Shown here piece by piece: positions 39,105 to 48,695 of a stretch of DNA of 64,000 nt. Positions within the stretch are counted from its first letter, which is position 1, and every line of letters begins with the position of its first letter. The DNA comes from Clostridium yunnanense (GTDB lineage: Bacteria > Bacillota > Clostridia > Clostridiales > Clostridiaceae): assembly GCF_016595795.1 (NCBI RefSeq), contig NZ_JAENHN010000053.1, positions 1 to 64,000 of the forward strand. The letters are read 5' to 3'. Both the position numbers and the translations under genes were made by a program. The notes below the pieces were generated by a model. The model ran no database searches, was not told the origin of the DNA, and saw only the letters and a list, made by a program, of their open reading frames with translations.

Positions 39105-39150
39105 GATATCAAATGATTAACCAGTTAATTTCATCTCAGTGCTTACTAGT
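39105..39150 (+). repeat. decayed terminal fragment of the MITE-like element
   Basis: AATGATTAACCAGTTAATTT and the CAGTGCTTAC shortly after it resemble the right end of the element at 41195-41540 (GATGATTAACTAATTAATTT, CAGTG...CTTAC). The 350 bases between rnpB and the next gene hold nothing else recognisable. Confidence 0.45.
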
Positions 39151-39250
39151 TGTAAAATTTAAGACGACGATATTTAAAATAATGTAATTTATGGTATAAT
39201 TAAACATATAATAACTTGTTTTTATTGTAAATCTGAAAGGAATGATTAAA

Positions 39251-39559
39251 ATGAATTTTTTTGGTCTAATACCCGTATTTATTGGAGTAATCTACTTAAT
39301 CTACTCTGTTTTATGTAAAAACAAACCCAACTACTATAGTAGAAGATCAAAAATTAAGGTTGTAAAATCAGATGAATTTTTATCTTTACAATTTAACTTT
39401 GCTATTATAAATACTATATATCTTATTTCCTATGGTTTTTTAATAATTGTATTCAATCTCGATAGTATATTTGTTATATTAGGACTTACTGGCTTTTATA
39501 CTATACATTTTTTATTATTATTACAGAGCAAAAAGAAAGGCTATATAGACTATAAATAG
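39251..39559 (+). CDS. small membrane protein of unknown function
   Basis: The ATG at 39251, nine bases after AAAGGA, gives 102 residues. Three hydrophobic segments are visible: FGLIPVFIGVIYLIYSVL, FAIINTIYLISYGFLIIVF and FVILGLTGFYTIHFLLLL, with a basic loop after the first and a basic tail. It resembles DUF3784-like small membrane proteins in layout, but I cannot assign a family with confidence. A terminator follows at 39610. Confidence 0.6.
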   Translation: MNFFGLIPVFIGVIYLIYSVLCKNKPNYYSRRSKIKVVKSDEFLSLQFNFAIINTIYLISYGFLIIVFNLDSIFVILGLTGFYTIHFLLLLQSKKKGYIDYK

Positions 39560-39609
39560 TTTATATACATAGTACTTCAATCTTTGGACTAAAAATTATA
39601 TTAAAAAAT

Positions 39610-39646
39610 GAAAGATGACTCTGCTTAATGCATGAGCCATCTTTTT
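39610..39646 (+). terminator. terminator after the small membrane protein gene
   Basis: AAAGATG-A-CTC pairs with GAG-C-CATCTTT across a loop, followed by TT. Just beyond, 39655-39700 (TTTAATTTTCAACACGGTGC) looks like another decayed right end of the MITE-like element. Confidence 0.6.
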
Positions 39647-39734
39647 AAATTGCATATCATCTTTAATTTTCAACACGGTGCTTTAATATCACCTTTTTCT
39701 AAAGCTTTATTATACGATTATATACTTCTAGTAA

Positions 39735-40019
39735 TTAACGCTTATTACTCATATACAAAGCAGCTATAAGCATTAGTATCGCTATTGGTATCCCTATTCT
39801 TGTAAACACAAGTAATACAATTATAGCCGATATTATAAGATACTTTAATAGATTTGTACTTTTTTTGAATTTCATAGGTACTTTGTAATCAACCTTTTTA
39901 TATATGTTCTTAATATCAGTACCTAGCTTTTTAAAATCTTCACCTAGATCATCATAACCTTTGCCAGTACTCTTAAAGTCATAGTGCTTGTAATTCTTCT
40001 TTTTTGACACACCTCTCAA
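39735..40019 (-). CDS. small single-pass membrane protein
   Basis: The frame opens at a TTG at 40019 (94 residues), but a GTG at 40010 is placed better behind AGGGG and would give 91. A basic cytoplasmic N-terminus (SKKKNYKHYDFKSTGKGYDDL) is followed by one or two hydrophobic segments (YLIISAIIVLLVFTRIGIPIAILMLIAALYM). It begins 12 bases after the AIM24-type gene ends and is probably co-transcribed with it. The family is not recognised. Confidence 0.6.
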   Translation of the reverse strand: MRGVSKKKNYKHYDFKSTGKGYDDLGEDFKKLGTDIKNIYKKVDYKVPMKFKKSTNLLKYLIISAIIVLLVFTRIGIPIAILMLIAALYMSNKR

Positions 40020-40031
40020 CCCCTGAAATTG

Positions 40032-40829
40032 TTAGCGACCATCTCCATCTAAAAAGTTGCCTAATGCACCCAGTAAACTTCCTTCATCTTTTCTTCCACC
40101 ACCGTGCATTCCTGAAGCTGCAAATACTCTAGAAGCTAATCTTGAGAACGGTAAGCTTTGAACCCATACAGAGCCCGGTCCTGTTAATGTAGCTAGAAAT
40201 AATCCCTCTCCACCAAATAAAGTGTTCTTTATTCCTCCTACAAACTCGATATCATAATGAACATCTTTTGTCATCGCCACAAGACATCCAGTATCTATCT
40301 TTAAAGTTTGACCTGGCATAAGATCTTTTTTTGTTATCGTTCCGCCGGCATGAACGAAAGCTAATCCGTCTCCCTCAAGCTTTTCAAGTATAAATCCTTC
40401 TCCACCAAAGAAGCCTACGCTTAATTTTCTTCTAAAGTCAATTCCAACAGATACCCCTTTAGCTGCACATAGAAAAGCATCTTTTTGGCAGATAAGCTTT
40501 CCGCCTAGTTTTGATAAATCCATTGGGATTATCTTACCAGGATAAGGAGCTGCAAAAGAAACTTGAGCTTTCCCGTAACCTGTGTTAGTGAATGCAGTCA
40601 TAAATAAACTTTCCCCTGTTATAACTCTTTTACCTGCTGAAAACAACTTGCCCATAAATCCACTATCAGCATTTGTTCCATCACCAAAAATTGTTTTCAT
40701 CTTCATGGTCTGATCCATCATCATCATCGCACCTGCTTCTGCAAATACAGTTTCATTTGGATCTAATTCTATTTCTACGAACTGCATATCATCTCCATAG
40801 ATCTTATAGTCTATCTCATGTGAATACAA
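40032..40829 (-). CDS. AIM24/TIGR00266 family protein
   Basis: A TTG at 40829, eight bases after AAGGAG, gives 265 residues; the GTG three codons upstream overlaps the ribosome site. The beta-rich, glycine-rich pattern is typical: VEIELDPNETVFAEAGAMMMMD, the GGEGLFLATLTGPGSVWVQSLPF ending, and a glycine tail. The family is widespread in bacteria and includes mitochondrial AIM24, but its molecular role is unknown. A membrane or scaffold function has been proposed for relatives. It forms an operon with the small membrane protein downstream. Confidence 0.85.
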   Translation of the reverse strand: MYSHEIDYKIYGDDMQFVEIELDPNETVFAEAGAMMMMDQTMKMKTIFGDGTNADSGFMGKLFSAGKRVITGESLFMTAFTNTGYGKAQVSFAAPYPGKIIPMDLSKLGGKLICQKDAFLCAAKGVSVGIDFRRKLSVGFFGGEGFILEKLEGDGLAFVHAGGTITKKDLMPGQTLKIDTGCLVAMTKDVHYDIEFVGGIKNTLFGGEGLFLATLTGPGSVWVQSLPFSRLASRVFAASGMHGGGRKDEGSLLGALGNFLDGDGR

Positions 40830-41194
40830 TAAAATCACTCCTTATATGTTTATAATAATATTCTATTTGAAAATTTGTGCAAATAAAATATATTTTTAGT
40901 AACTTAAGAAAATTTTAAGTTATTTATAGTTTAATGTCAAAAATATAATAGTCCTATACATCTTTATTGTTCCATATGCAGAATTATTTATTATGAAGAT
41001 ATATTTTTATTATTTAAATAACAGTGTGTTCTAAGTCATTACTCATACTTATCCGCAGATCTAATTTAATTATAATTTTCTACGAAAAAAACACACCTTT
41101 CTTCATTATAATTCATGGATGTTTTGTTTTTATAGGTTGTTTTTATAAATAAAAAACAGCCTAATTTTTATTAAGCTGTTCTATGGGCTTTTAT
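40830..41194. other. non-coding stretch with a short dispersed repeat and a hairpin
   Basis: AT-rich DNA upstream of the AIM24-type gene. At 41031-41060 lies a 30-bp sequence (minus strand ATCTGCGGATAAGTATGAGT then AATGACTTAG) that recurs at 62801-62829 with few changes. It contains a start codon for MSNDL followed by only a few more codons. At 41153-41180 AACAGC pairs with GCTGTT across a loop and may be a terminator. Confidence 0.5.
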
Positions 41195-41540
41195 TTTTTA
41201 CTATGTTTAATGATATTGTTGAAATTAATTAGTTATACAGGAGACGCTCTATGAGCGAGCTATTAGAATCAAATGATTTTTTCAGATGGAATGGCGCTTC
41301 TAACTGTACTGTTCAAACGTAGTGAGTTTACAGTTTAGCCAAAGATACAATACTTCAATCATTAAACTATTTTCAGAAACTCTGCTTGGTTCTGAGCAGA
41401 GTTTCTGAAAATATAAAGTCATTAATGAAGTGTTGCTTCAGTGGAATATGAAAAATTATATTAATTCTTTGCGTAAGCTCATTTAAGCGTCGGATGATTA
41501 ACTAATTAATTTCAACACAGTGTTTTAACAGCGCTTACTT
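41195..41540. mobile_element. MITE-like element with terminal inverted repeats
   Basis: The 19-bp sequence TGTTGAAATTAATTAGTTA at 41217-41235 recurs as an exact inverted copy at 41499-41517. Beyond it the arms stay similar for about 25 more bases (GACGCT and ATGAGC blocks on both sides). Inside are a 15-bp hairpin (41372-41386 with 41395-41409) and a ribosome site with a short frame starting MSELLESNDFFRWNG. Partial copies occur at 49850-49945 (left end) and 57640-57722 (right end). No transposase is encoded, so it would depend on one elsewhere. Confidence 0.7.
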
Positions 41541-41553
41541 TTTTTATCTAAAA

Positions 41554-42357
41554 TCAAATAAAATTATATGGATCTTTATTAGTTGTTGAAATCACAACTT
41601 TTACACCTTTATCAGAAGATAGGAACTTATCAGTCAATCTATTACATATATCTATAAACAACGGCCATTCTGAGCCAAAATGTCCTATATCTAAAATCGA
41701 TATTCCTTCTTCAGTATAATCACTTACATAATGATAAGTGGTATCTCCAGTTATGATACAATCTGCACCATATCTTTTAGAAATTGCAAAAAAATCTTGC
41801 CCGCTTCCATTTATTATAGCGATTTTCTTTACTTTTTTATTTAAATCACCACTAAACCTTAGGTTTTTAATTGATAGCTTACTCTTTATTGTATCTACTA
41901 ACTCTGATAGTTCCATAGGCGTATCTAAAGAGACTAATCTACCGATTCCAGCATCACCATTCTTTGAGTTATTAGAAACTTCAAGAATTTTTTCACTCTT
42001 AAAACCTAACATTTTTACTATAGTATCGTTCATGCCCTCTTTAGCAGAATCTAAGTTAGTATGAGCACTGTACACATTTATATCATTTTTTATAAGTTCT
42101 ATAAGCTTTTTACCTAACAAAGTATCATTTGTAATTGTCTTAGGCTTTAGAAAAAGTATTGGATGATGCGTTAGTATCATTTGTGCACCAATTTCCTTCG
42201 CCTCTTCTATTACGCTTAGAGTACAGTCTAAAGCAACTAATATAGTAGAAACTTCTGCATTATTATCTCCTACCATAAGAGCAACATTATCAAATTCTTC
42301 TTTTAAGACTTTTGGTGCAAGTTCTTCTACTATCTTTGATATCTCAAATACTTTCAT
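41554..42357 (-). CDS. Nif3-like dinuclear metal-centre protein
   Basis: The protein has 267 residues, the short form of the Nif3/YqfO family without the inserted PII-like domain. Metal ligands are visible in LTHHPILF and in the later SAHTNLDSA and DIGHFGSEWP stretches. Family members form hexameric rings with two metal ions per subunit; some hydrolyse GTP or act on nucleic-acid-derived substrates, but the role is unsettled. It is one base from the trmK gene upstream, an arrangement conserved in Firmicutes downstream of rpoD. Confidence 0.9.
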   Translation of the reverse strand: MKVFEISKIVEELAPKVLKEEFDNVALMVGDNNAEVSTILVALDCTLSVIEEAKEIGAQMILTHHPILFLKPKTITNDTLLGKKLIELIKNDINVYSAHTNLDSAKEGMNDTIVKMLGFKSEKILEVSNNSKNGDAGIGRLVSLDTPMELSELVDTIKSKLSIKNLRFSGDLNKKVKKIAIINGSGQDFFAISKRYGADCIITGDTTYHYVSDYTEEGISILDIGHFGSEWPLFIDICNRLTDKFLSSDKGVKVVISTTNKDPYNFI

Positions 42358-42358
42358 A

Positions 42359-43048
42359 CTACAATATCTCCTTAAGTTTAGAAATTTTAACTTCTATCTC
42401 AGCTCTCTTTTGTTTTGCATGAATAGTATCTTCTTTTATAAAACTCAATATGCTTTCATATTTTGATAATTTTGATTCTATAAAATTTATAAAGATTTCA
42501 TTATTCTTTTTTAATATTATAGGACTTATCTCAAAGTATATAGAATCATCAAACTCTAAAGGTTTATTACTTTCATTAAACCTAACTTTAAATAATTCAT
42601 AGTATTTTCCTTCATCAAAGCATATATCCTCGTCAATAATTTCAAATTTACTGCTATATAAAAACTCTCTTAACACTTCAGGATTCTGAGCTGGCTGAAG
42701 TATAATAAATGAGCACTTCTTAATTTTGTCTATATCTTCTAACAATATATCTCTAGTTAAGTTACCACCCATCCCAGCTATGACTACAGCTTCCACTTCA
42801 TCTTCTTTTAAAGTAGAAAGTCCAGGTCCAAGTCTACACTCTATGCTCTTCTTTAATCCATCCATTGCCACATTGAATTTTGCTTTCTCAATAGGACCTT
42901 TATTTATATCAGATGCTATCGCTCTACTGCAAATTTCATTTTTTACGCAATAAATTGGTACATATCCATGATCTGTACCAATATCAGCTATGCTGTCACA
43001 TCTATCAATATTATTAACTATGGTTTGCAACCTTTTACTAAGTTCCAT
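42359..43048 (-). CDS. trmK: tRNA (adenine22-N1)-methyltransferase
   Basis: The ATG at 43048, eight bases after AAAGG, gives 229 residues. The SAM site is ADIGTDHGYVPIYCV, and the typical TrmK elements IASDINKGPIEKAK and VVIAGMGGNL follow. TrmK methylates N1 of adenosine 22 in the D-loop of tRNA. The C-terminal coiled region (AKQKRAEIEVKISKLKEIL) is also usual. The order rpoD, trmK, nif3-like matches Firmicutes, except for a PH-domain gene placed between rpoD and trmK. Confidence 0.92.
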   Translation of the reverse strand: MELSKRLQTIVNNIDRCDSIADIGTDHGYVPIYCVKNEICSRAIASDINKGPIEKAKFNVAMDGLKKSIECRLGPGLSTLKEDEVEAVVIAGMGGNLTRDILLEDIDKIKKCSFIILQPAQNPEVLREFLYSSKFEIIDEDICFDEGKYYELFKVRFNESNKPLEFDDSIYFEISPIILKKNNEIFINFIESKLSKYESILSFIKEDTIHAKQKRAEIEVKISKLKEIL

Positions 43049-43111
43049 CGAGCTCACCTTTCTATAAATCCATCATTTGCTTATGAAAATTCTACTATAT
43101 TTCACATAACA

Positions 43112-43999
43112 CTATAGATATAAGTGTAGTATTCTAATTTGTATAGCTAAAAATACTGAAGAAATAAGTAAAGCTATATAGATATATTTATAAGCAGATC
43201 GCTTGTCATATTTAGCACAGAAATATGCAGCATAATGCATACAGAATAATATTATCATATTTAGTGCACCATATGTCATTTGTCTAAAAGCAAACTGTTT
43301 CCCAGTCCCTTCAACTACTGGTCTAAAGGTTGCATCAAAAAACAGAGGCATATTATCCGGTAGTTTGTTCATCAGATAAAGAACAAATGGGTTAAGGGTC
43401 ATATACACAATTATAAGTGCTACAAGCATAAATGGGAAAAAAAAGCTTTTTTCTTTAAACAAATCTCTGTTTTTATTATATTTAATCTCAAAGTTTTTTT
43501 GCTTGATATCTTTTTCCTTGAACTTAGCTAAAAATAAATCTATATCATTTGGTGAAATACCGTAACTTATCTCATCAGTATGAATATACACTACCTGTTT
43601 GCTAGAAGTAACAAACATATGGCTTGTTCCAACATCTTCTATCACTGATCTTCCGTAGTTGTACATAGTTCTACCAACTCCCGAAAGGTTCATCCCCTTT
43701 ATAGCTCCCGTCTGAACATTATATCCATCTATTTTTTCATATGGTATAAAAATTTTCTTTATCCCCCAAAGAGCATTTATCTCAACACCATTTGAGTGTA
43801 TTTTGTATCTTAGAGTAACTGTCTGTAGTATATAAAATAAACAATATAAAGAGAATGCAACAGAAAAAATCTTAACAAGGCTTACCTCAGTATATGTATT
43901 AAAAAATTGCACTCCAAAATATATTATTATATTTACAGCTACTATAAAAAACATCAGCTCATATATGGCAATCCCTCTACGGGGTTTATAACTTTCCAA
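43112..43999 (-). CDS. membrane protein with bacterial PH-like domain
   Basis: A TTG at 43999 is spaced eight bases from GAGG and gives 295 residues; the GTG at 44008 overlaps the ribosome site. Two hydrophobic segments come first (ELMFFIVAVNIIIYFGVQFF and VAFSLYCLFYILQTV). A PH-like beta domain follows (RYKIHSNGVEINALWGIKKIFIPYEKIDGY), and two or three more membrane segments lie near the end. The function is unknown. It lies between rpoD and trmK and is separated from rpoD by a terminator. Confidence 0.7.
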   Translation of the reverse strand: MESYKPRRGIAIYELMFFIVAVNIIIYFGVQFFNTYTEVSLVKIFSVAFSLYCLFYILQTVTLRYKIHSNGVEINALWGIKKIFIPYEKIDGYNVQTGAIKGMNLSGVGRTMYNYGRSVIEDVGTSHMFVTSSKQVVYIHTDEISYGISPNDIDLFLAKFKEKDIKQKNFEIKYNKNRDLFKEKSFFFPFMLVALIIVYMTLNPFVLYLMNKLPDNMPLFFDATFRPVVEGTGKQFAFRQMTYGALNMIILFCMHYAAYFCAKYDKRSAYKYIYIALLISSVFLAIQIRILHLYL

Positions 44000-44110
44000 A
44001 CCTACCACCTCAAAGTCATTATATCATAAATCTATGGCTTTCCTAACAACGTTAATACCATTTTCTGTAATTATTTATAAATTGTTAAAGAATTCGCCTT
44101 ATCTAAGATT

Positions 44111-44135
44111 AAAAGCACCATGTGTAGGTGCTTTT
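44111..44135 (-). terminator. terminator after rpoD
   Basis: AAAAGCACC pairs with GGTGCTTTT around a 7-base loop and overlaps the rpoD stop codon; TTTTAATCTT follows on the minus strand. Confidence 0.75.
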
Positions 44136-45267
44136 AGTCTAGATAATCCTTTAGCTTTTTGCTTCTGCTTGGATGTCTAAGCTTTCTTAATGCCTTAGCT
44201 TCTATTTGTCTTATTCTTTCTCTAGTTACGTTAAACTCTTTACCTACTTCTTCAAGAGTTCTTGCTCTTCCGTCATCTAAACCAAATCTAAGTCTTAATA
44301 CTTTTTCTTCTCTTGGAGTTAATGTATCAAGCACATTGATAAGTTGTTCTTTAAGCATTGTGAATGCAGCTGCTTCTGCTGGTGCTGGAGCTTCATCATC
44401 TGGTATAAAATCACCTAAATGACTATCTTCTTCTTCACCTATAGGTGTTTCTAAAGAAACTGGCTCTTGAGCAATTTTTAATATTTCTCTTACCTTATCA
44501 ACAGGCATATCCATATGTTTTGATAGCTCTTCTGGCAATGGATCTCTTCCAAGCTCTTGAAGTAATTGTCTTTGAACTCTTATCAATTTATTTATAGTTT
44601 CTACCATATGAACTGGTATTCTTATAGTTCTAGCCTGATCTGCTATTGCTCTAGTAATCGCCTGTCTTATCCACCAAGTAGCATAAGTTGAGAACTTAAA
44701 GCCTTTTCTATAATCAAACTTTTCAACAGCCTTTATTAATCCTAAATTTCCTTCTTGGATAAGATCTAGGAAAAGCATTCCTCTTCCAACATATCTTTTT
44801 GCTATACTTACAACTAGTCTTAAGTTAGCTTCAGCAAGCTTTTTCTTTGCATACTGATCTCCCTCTTCGATTCTCTCAGCAAGTCTGATTTCTTCATCAG
44901 ATGATAACAAAGGAACTTTACCTATTTCCTTAAGATACATTCTAACAGGGTCATCTATTGCTATCCCTTCTGGTATAGAAAGATCTAATTCTTCCTCGAT
45001 ATTCTCTGATTCAGCAATATCACCTATTACCTCTATTCCCATAGATTCTAAAACTTCATAGATTTTCTCGATTTGATCTGGACTTAGATCTATTTCATCT
45101 AATTCATCCATAATTTCCTTATATGTTAAAGTACCACTTTTCTTACCTTTTTCTATGAGTTTCTTAACAATCCCCATCTTAGCATTTTTATCTTTAGTGT
45201 CAACTTTAGCGGCTACTGCTTTATCCTTTGTTGATTTCGCTTTACTTGCCTTTTCAATAGTTTCCAT
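44134..45267 (-). CDS. rpoD: housekeeping RNA polymerase sigma factor SigA/RpoD
   Basis: The ATG at 45267, seven bases after AGGAGG, gives 377 residues. Region 1.2 ([16 protein letters not shown]), region 2 ([45 protein letters not shown]), region 3 and region 4 ([27 protein letters not shown]) are all present. It has a lysine-rich N-terminal extension ([16 protein letters not shown]). It directs RNA polymerase to -35/-10 promoters such as those noted in this window. It follows dnaG after about 30 bases in the conserved dnaG-rpoD macromolecular synthesis operon. Confidence 0.97.
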   Translation of the reverse strand: METIEKASKAKSTKDKAVAAKVDTKDKNAKMGIVKKLIEKGKKSGTLTYKEIMDELDEIDLSPDQIEKIYEVLESMGIEVIGDIAESENIEEELDLSIPEGIAIDDPVRMYLKEIGKVPLLSSDEEIRLAERIEEGDQYAKKKLAEANLRLVVSIAKRYVGRGMLFLDLIQEGNLGLIKAVEKFDYRKGFKFSTYATWWIRQAITRAIADQARTIRIPVHMVETINKLIRVQRQLLQELGRDPLPEELSKHMDMPVDKVREILKIAQEPVSLETPIGEEEDSHLGDFIPDDEAPAPAEAAAFTMLKEQLINVLDTLTPREEKVLRLRFGLDDGRARTLEEVGKEFNVTRERIRQIEAKALRKLRHPSRSKKLKDYLD

Positions 45268-45296
45268 GTTAATACCTCCTTCCGCCATATCCGTAC

Positions 45297-47078
45297 TTAA
45301 CCCCTTTCTAATCTTTTAAGTTTCTCGTCTACTTCTTTAGCTTCTCTTGCTAGCTCAATGGATTCTCGAAACAATCCTTTTTCTTCACTTAGTTTTAGCT
45401 TGTGCAAGATTTCCTTCTTGTAATTTTCTAAACTTTGCTTTTTAATCTCTTTTATATAATCATTGATGATTTTCTCCATATTACTTTCTGTAATCATCGT
45501 CTCAATTTCTCTTATAAGTATCCATTCTTTTAAACTTTCACCATCGTCACATCTAAATTCTATTAAGGAATGTATATCTTCTTTCCCTTCTTCAAATAAA
45601 GATGTTATTATTGTAAATATTTTTTTATGAGAATCTAAAATTAAGTCCTCTCTAGATATATGCCCAATTATATGCTCATAGAATTCCTTATTTGACATAA
45701 TTTTAAGCAAACTTCTTTCAGACTTAATATAAGCTGGCTCTACATATAATTTTGTTCCAAATTCTTCCTTATTATTCATGTTAATAGAAGATTCATTGTT
45801 TTTTGTCATTTTTTTTGATAATAAGTCGTACAATGACTGTTCTCGGAGTCCTGTTTCTTCAGCGATTTTTTTTACATACACATCCTTTTCCACAGGATTC
45901 AAGTCTGCTATTATCTCTGTAACTCTTTCTCCATATTTTATAATCTCTTCATTATCATTAAAGTTTATTCCTTCTCTAGCTCTAAACAATCTATATTCTA
46001 TTAGAGGCTGTGCAGAATCAATCAGTCTTAAAAATGCCTCTCTCCCATTACTTCTTATGTATTCATCTGGATCTTTTCCTTGAGGAACTGTCAGAACTCT
46101 AACATCAAACCCAGCACTTCTCAGTATTTCCAATCCTCTTATAGTAGCGTTTTGACCTGCTATATCTGCATCATAAGATATTATTACTCTGTCAGCATAT
46201 CTTTTTAAAAGCCTTGCCTGACCTGTAGTTAGTGCAGTTCCTAGCGATGCCACTACATTTGTTATTCCATACTGGTGAAGTGAAATACAGTCCATATATC
46301 CCTCTACCATAATAAAATATCTTTCTGGTATTCCCTTTTTTATAGCAAAGTTTAGACCATATAAATTAGTACCCTTTTGAAACACTAAGGTTTCTGGAGA
46401 GTTTAAATACTTAGGCTTAGAATCATCAAGCACTCTTCCACCAAACCCTATAACTTTTCCTTTATAATCAAATACTGGGAACATTACTCTATTTCTAAAT
46501 CTGTCATAGACTCTTCCTTTTTCACTTTTTACAGCTAACCCAGATTCAATTATTACATCTTCTTTATATCCCTTCTTTTTAAGGAAGTTAAGCAAAGAAT
46601 TCCAACTATCCGCTGAGTATCCTAATCCAAATTTTTTTATTGTATTTTCAGTAATACCTCTTCGTAGGAAATACTCTTTTGGCATTTTGACATTTTGAAG
46701 ATTAGAAAAGAAATATCTTGCAGCTTCGGTATTAATTTTATGAAGTAAATCTTTCTTCCAATTTATCTTACTCTTCCCTGGACTTTCACTTTCTAGAGGT
46801 ATATTAGCTCTTTCAGCTAAAAACCTAGCTGCATCAAAGTAAGATAAATTTCTAGTTTTCATTACGAAAGTAATAACATTACCAGCTTCACCACAACCAA
46901 AACATTTATATATCTGTTTTTCTTGTGTAACTGAAAAAGATGGAGTTTTTTCACTATGAAAAGGACATAGTCCTGTATAGTTTCTTCCAGCCCTTTTAAG
47001 TCTAACTGATTCTGAGATTACATCCACAATATCATTTTGTTCTTTTATCTTTTCTAAAAGTTCTTCTGATATTTTCAA
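45297..47078 (-). CDS. dnaG: DNA primase
   Basis: The start is a TTG at 47078, nine bases after AGGGTGG. It gives 593 residues and places the usual [18 protein letters not shown] start correctly; the frame is open further upstream. The zinc finger is [11 protein letters not shown] with CFGCGEAGN. The TOPRIM domain contains [11 protein letters not shown] and [12 protein letters not shown]. The C-terminal part binds the replicative helicase. DnaG makes RNA primers for the replication fork. It lies upstream of rpoD. Confidence 0.96.
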   Translation of the reverse strand: MKISEELLEKIKEQNDIVDVISESVRLKRAGRNYTGLCPFHSEKTPSFSVTQEKQIYKCFGCGEAGNVITFVMKTRNLSYFDAARFLAERANIPLESESPGKSKINWKKDLLHKINTEAARYFFSNLQNVKMPKEYFLRRGITENTIKKFGLGYSADSWNSLLNFLKKKGYKEDVIIESGLAVKSEKGRVYDRFRNRVMFPVFDYKGKVIGFGGRVLDDSKPKYLNSPETLVFQKGTNLYGLNFAIKKGIPERYFIMVEGYMDCISLHQYGITNVVASLGTALTTGQARLLKRYADRVIISYDADIAGQNATIRGLEILRSAGFDVRVLTVPQGKDPDEYIRSNGREAFLRLIDSAQPLIEYRLFRAREGINFNDNEEIIKYGERVTEIIADLNPVEKDVYVKKIAEETGLREQSLYDLLSKKMTKNNESSINMNNKEEFGTKLYVEPAYIKSERSLLKIMSNKEFYEHIIGHISREDLILDSHKKIFTIITSLFEEGKEDIHSLIEFRCDDGESLKEWILIREIETMITESNMEKIINDYIKEIKKQSLENYKKEILHKLKLSEEKGLFRESIELAREAKEVDEKLKRLERG

Positions 47079-47299
47079 GGAGCATAACCACCCTAAAATA
47101 AATTTATTTCTTTGCAAGTTTTATAATATTCGACATAACTTGATAAATTCCTTCTTTTTATTCTACCTTTTTTCAAATTTATTATTAAACTTTATAATTT
47201 TAAGTATTGTTTATTATTCGTTATTTTCTTTAATTTTCCTTCTAATATATAAATAACTAACATTTTTTTATGATTATATAATTTTTAGTCCTTAATTTA

Positions 47300-48328
47300 T
47301 TAATAAATCACAAATTTAGGCACATATATTTTATTAAACATATTAAGACAATAATCATCACTCATACCAGCTGCATAATCAGCAACAGCTCTTTCTAAAC
47401 CCTCTTGTTCAGAAATTTGTTGATATATATTAGGCATCTCTTCAGGATGTCTCATAAAATATTCAATCACATGTCTTAATACAAACTTAGCTTTATCTCT
47501 TTCAATCTTTAATATATCCCCAAGATACACTTTTTTAAACATAAAGCTTCTTAACTTAGTCATTGCATCTCCTACATCGTCACTTAAAGAAACCTTTATA
47601 TCACCTTTTTTTATATTGTTAAGTGTATTCTCAATACAATCCGTTACCAATATATTTATTCTTTCAGAATTAGTTTTTCCTAGTATATTAATTATATCTT
47701 TAGGAATTTCATTCTCTCTAAGAAGTCCTGCTCTTATAGAATCATCTATATCATGGTTCACATATGCCATCTTATCACTATACCTCACCACTTGACCTTC
47801 TAAGGTTGCTGCCTTGGCAATGCCATTGATAAAACCACTGTGATGTTCTATACCATCTATAACCTCAAAGCACAAATTTAAGCCTCTTCCTTCTTTTTCA
47901 AGTCTCTTTACCACTCTAACACTTTGTTCGTTATGCCTGAAACCATCTTTTAAGAACTCATTTAACACTTCTTCCCCCATATGTGCAAATGCTACATGAC
48001 CTAAATCATGACCAAGCGTTATAGCTTCAACTAAATACTCATTTAATCCTATGCCAACAGCTATTGTCCTAGCTATTTGAGAAACTTCTAAAGTATGGGT
48101 AAGTCTAGTTCTATAGTGGTCTGAAGAGGTCTTTATAAAAACTTGAGTTTTATGCTTTAGTCTTCTAAAAGACTTACAATGAAGTATCCTGTCTCTATCA
48201 ATCATATAACAGGTTCTTATATGATCTGGTTCTTCACTTTTTTCTCTTCCTTTCGTTTTATTAGAAAAAGAAGCCTCTTTAATCAGTGTCAAACTTTCAA
48301 AACCTTCAATTTTTTCCCTTATAGTCAT
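47300..48328 (-). CDS. dgt: dGTP triphosphohydrolase-like HD protein
   Basis: The ATG at 48328 after a perfect AAGGAGGTGAT gives 342 residues. The HD-domain metal residues are visible in [16 protein letters not shown] and [18 protein letters not shown], followed by IDGIEHHSG and [14 protein letters not shown]. The family removes triphosphate from dGTP and other dNTPs and so shapes dNTP pools. Placement just before dnaG-rpoD is conserved in clostridia. The 220 bases between dgt and dnaG are AT-rich with no feature seen. Confidence 0.92.
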   Translation of the reverse strand: MTIREKIEGFESLTLIKEASFSNKTKGREKSEEPDHIRTCYMIDRDRILHCKSFRRLKHKTQVFIKTSSDHYRTRLTHTLEVSQIARTIAVGIGLNEYLVEAITLGHDLGHVAFAHMGEEVLNEFLKDGFRHNEQSVRVVKRLEKEGRGLNLCFEVIDGIEHHSGFINGIAKAATLEGQVVRYSDKMAYVNHDIDDSIRAGLLRENEIPKDIINILGKTNSERINILVTDCIENTLNNIKKGDIKVSLSDDVGDAMTKLRSFMFKKVYLGDILKIERDKAKFVLRHVIEYFMRHPEEMPNIYQQISEQEGLERAVADYAAGMSDDYCLNMFNKIYVPKFVIY

Positions 48329-48695
48329 ATAATCACCTCCTTTTATAGATATTCTATATATTTTCTTAAAATCCTTCAAAATTATGCTACTATTTATCAT
48401 TTGCATTTTTTTTCAAACTATTACAATTTTATAATTATTAATATAAATTTATTATTCAAATTTAAAAAACTTCTTTTAAAACTCCATTCCACCATAAAGC
48501 ACTTATCCTTTAACTTCAATTTATTAAATTATATATAAGCATACTTCTTTAATATTCTTTAAAATTGAAATATTAAACATAATTAATTAGATATCATATG
48601 ATTCAACAATTTAAATAAAATTATAAAACATACGTATAATGTAATAATTTTCATAATATTAATATAATATGAATTTTTATGTGAAGGAGGTATTT
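48329..48695. other. AT-rich divergent intergenic region
   Basis: This stretch separates divergent dgt and the CotS-type gene and must hold both promoters, but no clear -35/-10 pair was found. CATAATATT at 48652-48660 resembles a sigma-K -10 box, yet the matching -35 AC is one base too far. No gene or hairpin was seen. Confidence 0.4.
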
